DNA from: a bacterium
GTDB lineage: Bacteria > Zhuqueibacterota > Zhuqueibacteria > Residuimicrobiales > Residuimicrobiaceae
DNA length: 7,738 bases
Reading direction: 5' to 3'
Assembly: GCA_012523655.1 (NCBI GenBank)
Contig: JAAYTV010000198.1
Coordinates: 1 to 7,738, forward strand
Below are positions 6,421-7,738 of the stretch, one piece after another; within the stretch, counting starts at the first letter, position 1, and the number at the start of each line of letters is the position of its first letter. Both the position numbers and the translations under genes were made by a program. The notes below the pieces were generated by a model. The model was not told the origin of the DNA. It did no database searches and saw only the letters and a program-made list of their open reading frames with translations.

Positions 6421-7738
6421 ATGATTCAAGGAGAACTTTCGCGGCGGGATTTTTTTGCATCCACCCTGGCCGCCGGGTCGGTGATGGCGTTTTCCGGACT
6501 GAACAGGGGCCTGGCGGCTGAGGCCGCCTCTTCTTCTACAGCCAAGACGCCTACGCGCATTCAGGTGGTCTATATGGCTAAACCGATTCCCACCTGGCCC
6601 TGTCCGGATCTCGATGTCAGGGCGGAGATGGATAGAATAGACCAGCAACTGCGCGCCCTGCAAAAGCAATGCGGCCATCCTGTGCAATTTTGCGGCGGCC
6701 AGTTGGTGCGCACCGCAGAGGATATGCCGGAATTTCTGGCCAAGGTTCAGCGGGTCGACGGCATTCTGGCGTTCAATCTCACCTCCACCTGCGGCCCGAT
6801 GTTCTCGCCGATCGTATCCCTGGACATTCCCACGGTGCTTTTTTCTCAGCCCTACAGCGGTCACGACTGGTCTACGGTTTCCGGCATGCAAAAACAGGGC
6901 AAAAAAGTGGAGGTCATCGCCAGCAGCGATTTCAACGATCTGCTGCCGGTCCTGCGCATTTTCGCCGCGCTGCAGCGCACGCGGCAGACGCATATCCTCT
7001 GCCTGCGCGCCGGCCGGGAGAAAAAAGCGCTGGAGAACGATCTCGAGGCGCGCTTCGGCCTACGCATCTCGCTGATGGATTATGCGGAACTCAATGCGTT
7101 GTATGCCCAAGCGGATGAAAAAACGGCCGTGGAAATGGCGGATGCGTTTATCGCCGGAGCGATCCGCATGATTGAGCCCGGCCGTAAGGATGTGATCGAT
7201 TCCATGAAGCTTTATTCGGCGGTTCAGGCGTTGTTGGCAAAACATGGCTCGGAAGTCATCACCATCGACTGTCTGGGCGGATTCAAACGCAACGATCTGC
7301 CGGCATATCCCTGCGTCGCCTGGACGTTGTTGAACAACAGCGGCCGCATCGGTGTGTGCGAGGCGGATTTGCCCTCCACCGTCACCCAGGTGTTGCTGCA
7401 GTATCTGAGCGGCAAACCCGGTTTTGTCAGCGACCCGGTTATCGATACCAACACCAACACGGTGATCCACGCCCATTGCGTGTCGGCGACCAAAATGGAT
7501 GGACCGGAGGCTCCGGCTGAGCCCTATGTGATCCGTTCCCACATGGAGGACAACCGAGGCGTTGCCGTTCAGGTCAAGATGCGCGTGGGCCAGGAGATCA
7601 CCCTGGCCAAGCTTGCGGACGCCGGCACCATGCTCATCAGCACAGGAAAAATCATCGCTAATCCGGAGGGGCCGCGCGGCTGTCGCACCAAGGTGACCAC
7701 CCAGGTGGCTGATGCGGACAAACTGCTGCATGATTACC
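6421..7738 (+). CDS. Tat-exported L-fucose/L-arabinose-isomerase-like protein (runs off right edge)
   Basis: The frame is open from ATG 6421 to the window end, giving 439 residues; with this family usually about 450-500 long, it is probably near its end. The N-terminus holds a twin-arginine signal, SRRDFF at 7-12, then a hydrophobic stretch (about 13-27) and an AAEAA-type cleavage region near 32-36, so it is likely exported folded through Tat. The rest resembles the FucI/AraA-like sugar-isomerase superfamily: a Rossmann-like N-terminal half, then TIDCLGGF (281-288), PCVAWTLLNNSG with the CEAD motif (Cys313-Glu314-Ala315-Asp316), a QVLLQYLSGKP helix and HAHC (350-353). In L-fucose isomerase-like proteins the equivalent CE-x-D and HC segments line the metal site. 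The catalytic class is not proven: a binding or altered role is possible, and the substrate sugar is unknown. It follows the dehydrogenase by 97 bases and has the best ribosome binding site here. Confidence 0.8.
   Translation, partial: MIQGELSRRDFFASTLAAGSVMAFSGLNRGLAAEAASSSTAKTPTRIQVVYMAKPIPTWPCPDLDVRAEMDRIDQQLRALQKQCGHPVQFCGGQLVRTAEDMPEFLAKVQRVDGILAFNLTSTCGPMFSPIVSLDIPTVLFSQPYSGHDWSTVSGMQKQGKKVEVIASSDFNDLLPVLRIFAALQRTRQTHILCLRAGREKKALENDLEARFGLRISLMDYAELNALYAQADEKTAVEMADAFIAGAIRMIEPGRKDVIDSMKLYSAVQALLAKHGSEVITIDCLGGFKRNDLPAYPCVAWTLLNNSGRIGVCEADLPSTVTQVLLQYLSGKPGFVSDPVIDTNTNTVIHAHCVSATKMDGPEAPAEPYVIRSHMEDNRGVAVQVKMRVGQEITLAKLADAGTMLISTGKIIANPEGPRGCRTKVTTQVADADKLLHDY

Noticed and set aside
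6262..6993. 243-codon leftward open frame
   Set aside because: It spans the end of the dehydrogenase, the gap and the start of the isomerase-like gene in antisense, with low-complexity, Arg/His-rich sequence.
7060..7731. 223-codon leftward open frame
   Set aside because: It is antisense to the isomerase-like gene, whose sense frame carries the family motifs.
1..7738. CRISPR arrays, tRNA or rRNA genes, insertion sequences, attachment sites
   Set aside because: I found no regularly spaced direct repeats, no tRNA-like cloverleaf, no rRNA sequence and no transposase or integrase in any frame.

Overview
The window looks like a stretch of a Gram-negative, polymer-degrading bacterial chromosome of moderately high G+C. 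The signs are exported proteins of several kinds (a lipoprotein-type signal, a Sec signal, a Tat twin-arginine signal and a doubly anchored membrane protein), mostly canonical Shine-Dalgarno sites, and a mix of carbohydrate-related families. The mix of a propeller/alpha-toroid protein, a Tat-exported sugar-isomerase-like protein and an Ldh2-type dehydrogenase recalls uncultured FCB-group lineages (KSB1, Calditrichota and similar). That placement is a weak inference, because no rRNA or other marker gene is present.

Layout. Left side, minus strand: the N-terminal third or so of a lipoprotein with a TIM-barrel glycoside-hydrolase-like start (1-308, running off the left edge). Next comes a gene-free stretch of about 495 bases holding a palindrome that resembles a LacI-family operator and a weak leftward promoter, then a small acylphosphatase gene (804-1085). 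A divergent intergenic region (1086-1230) carries the best promoter in the window, TTGACA-N18-TATATT, pointing right. Right side, plus strand, four genes in a row: a membrane-anchored transglutaminase-like protein (1231-2598); a secreted beta-propeller plus alpha/alpha-toroid protein (2755-5073); an Ldh2/malate-lactate-type dehydrogenase (5196-6323); and a Tat-exported L-fucose/L-arabinose-isomerase-like protein (6421 to the right edge). The gaps between them are 97-156 bases, two containing GC hairpins with A-rich loops, so they may be one loosely spaced transcription unit or several.

How the genes may work together. The outer genes suggest glycan handling: a surface glycosidase-like lipoprotein, a secreted propeller/toroid protein that could bind or cleave a polysaccharide, an exported sugar-isomerase-like protein and a cytoplasmic 2-ketoacid or sugar-acid type oxidoreductase. 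Acylphosphatase and the transglutaminase-like protein have no obvious part in such a pathway. The most novel element is the propeller/toroid fusion, whose toroid carries conserved-looking acidic and aromatic clusters but matches no enzyme family I can name. No mobile element, CRISPR array, tRNA or rRNA was seen.
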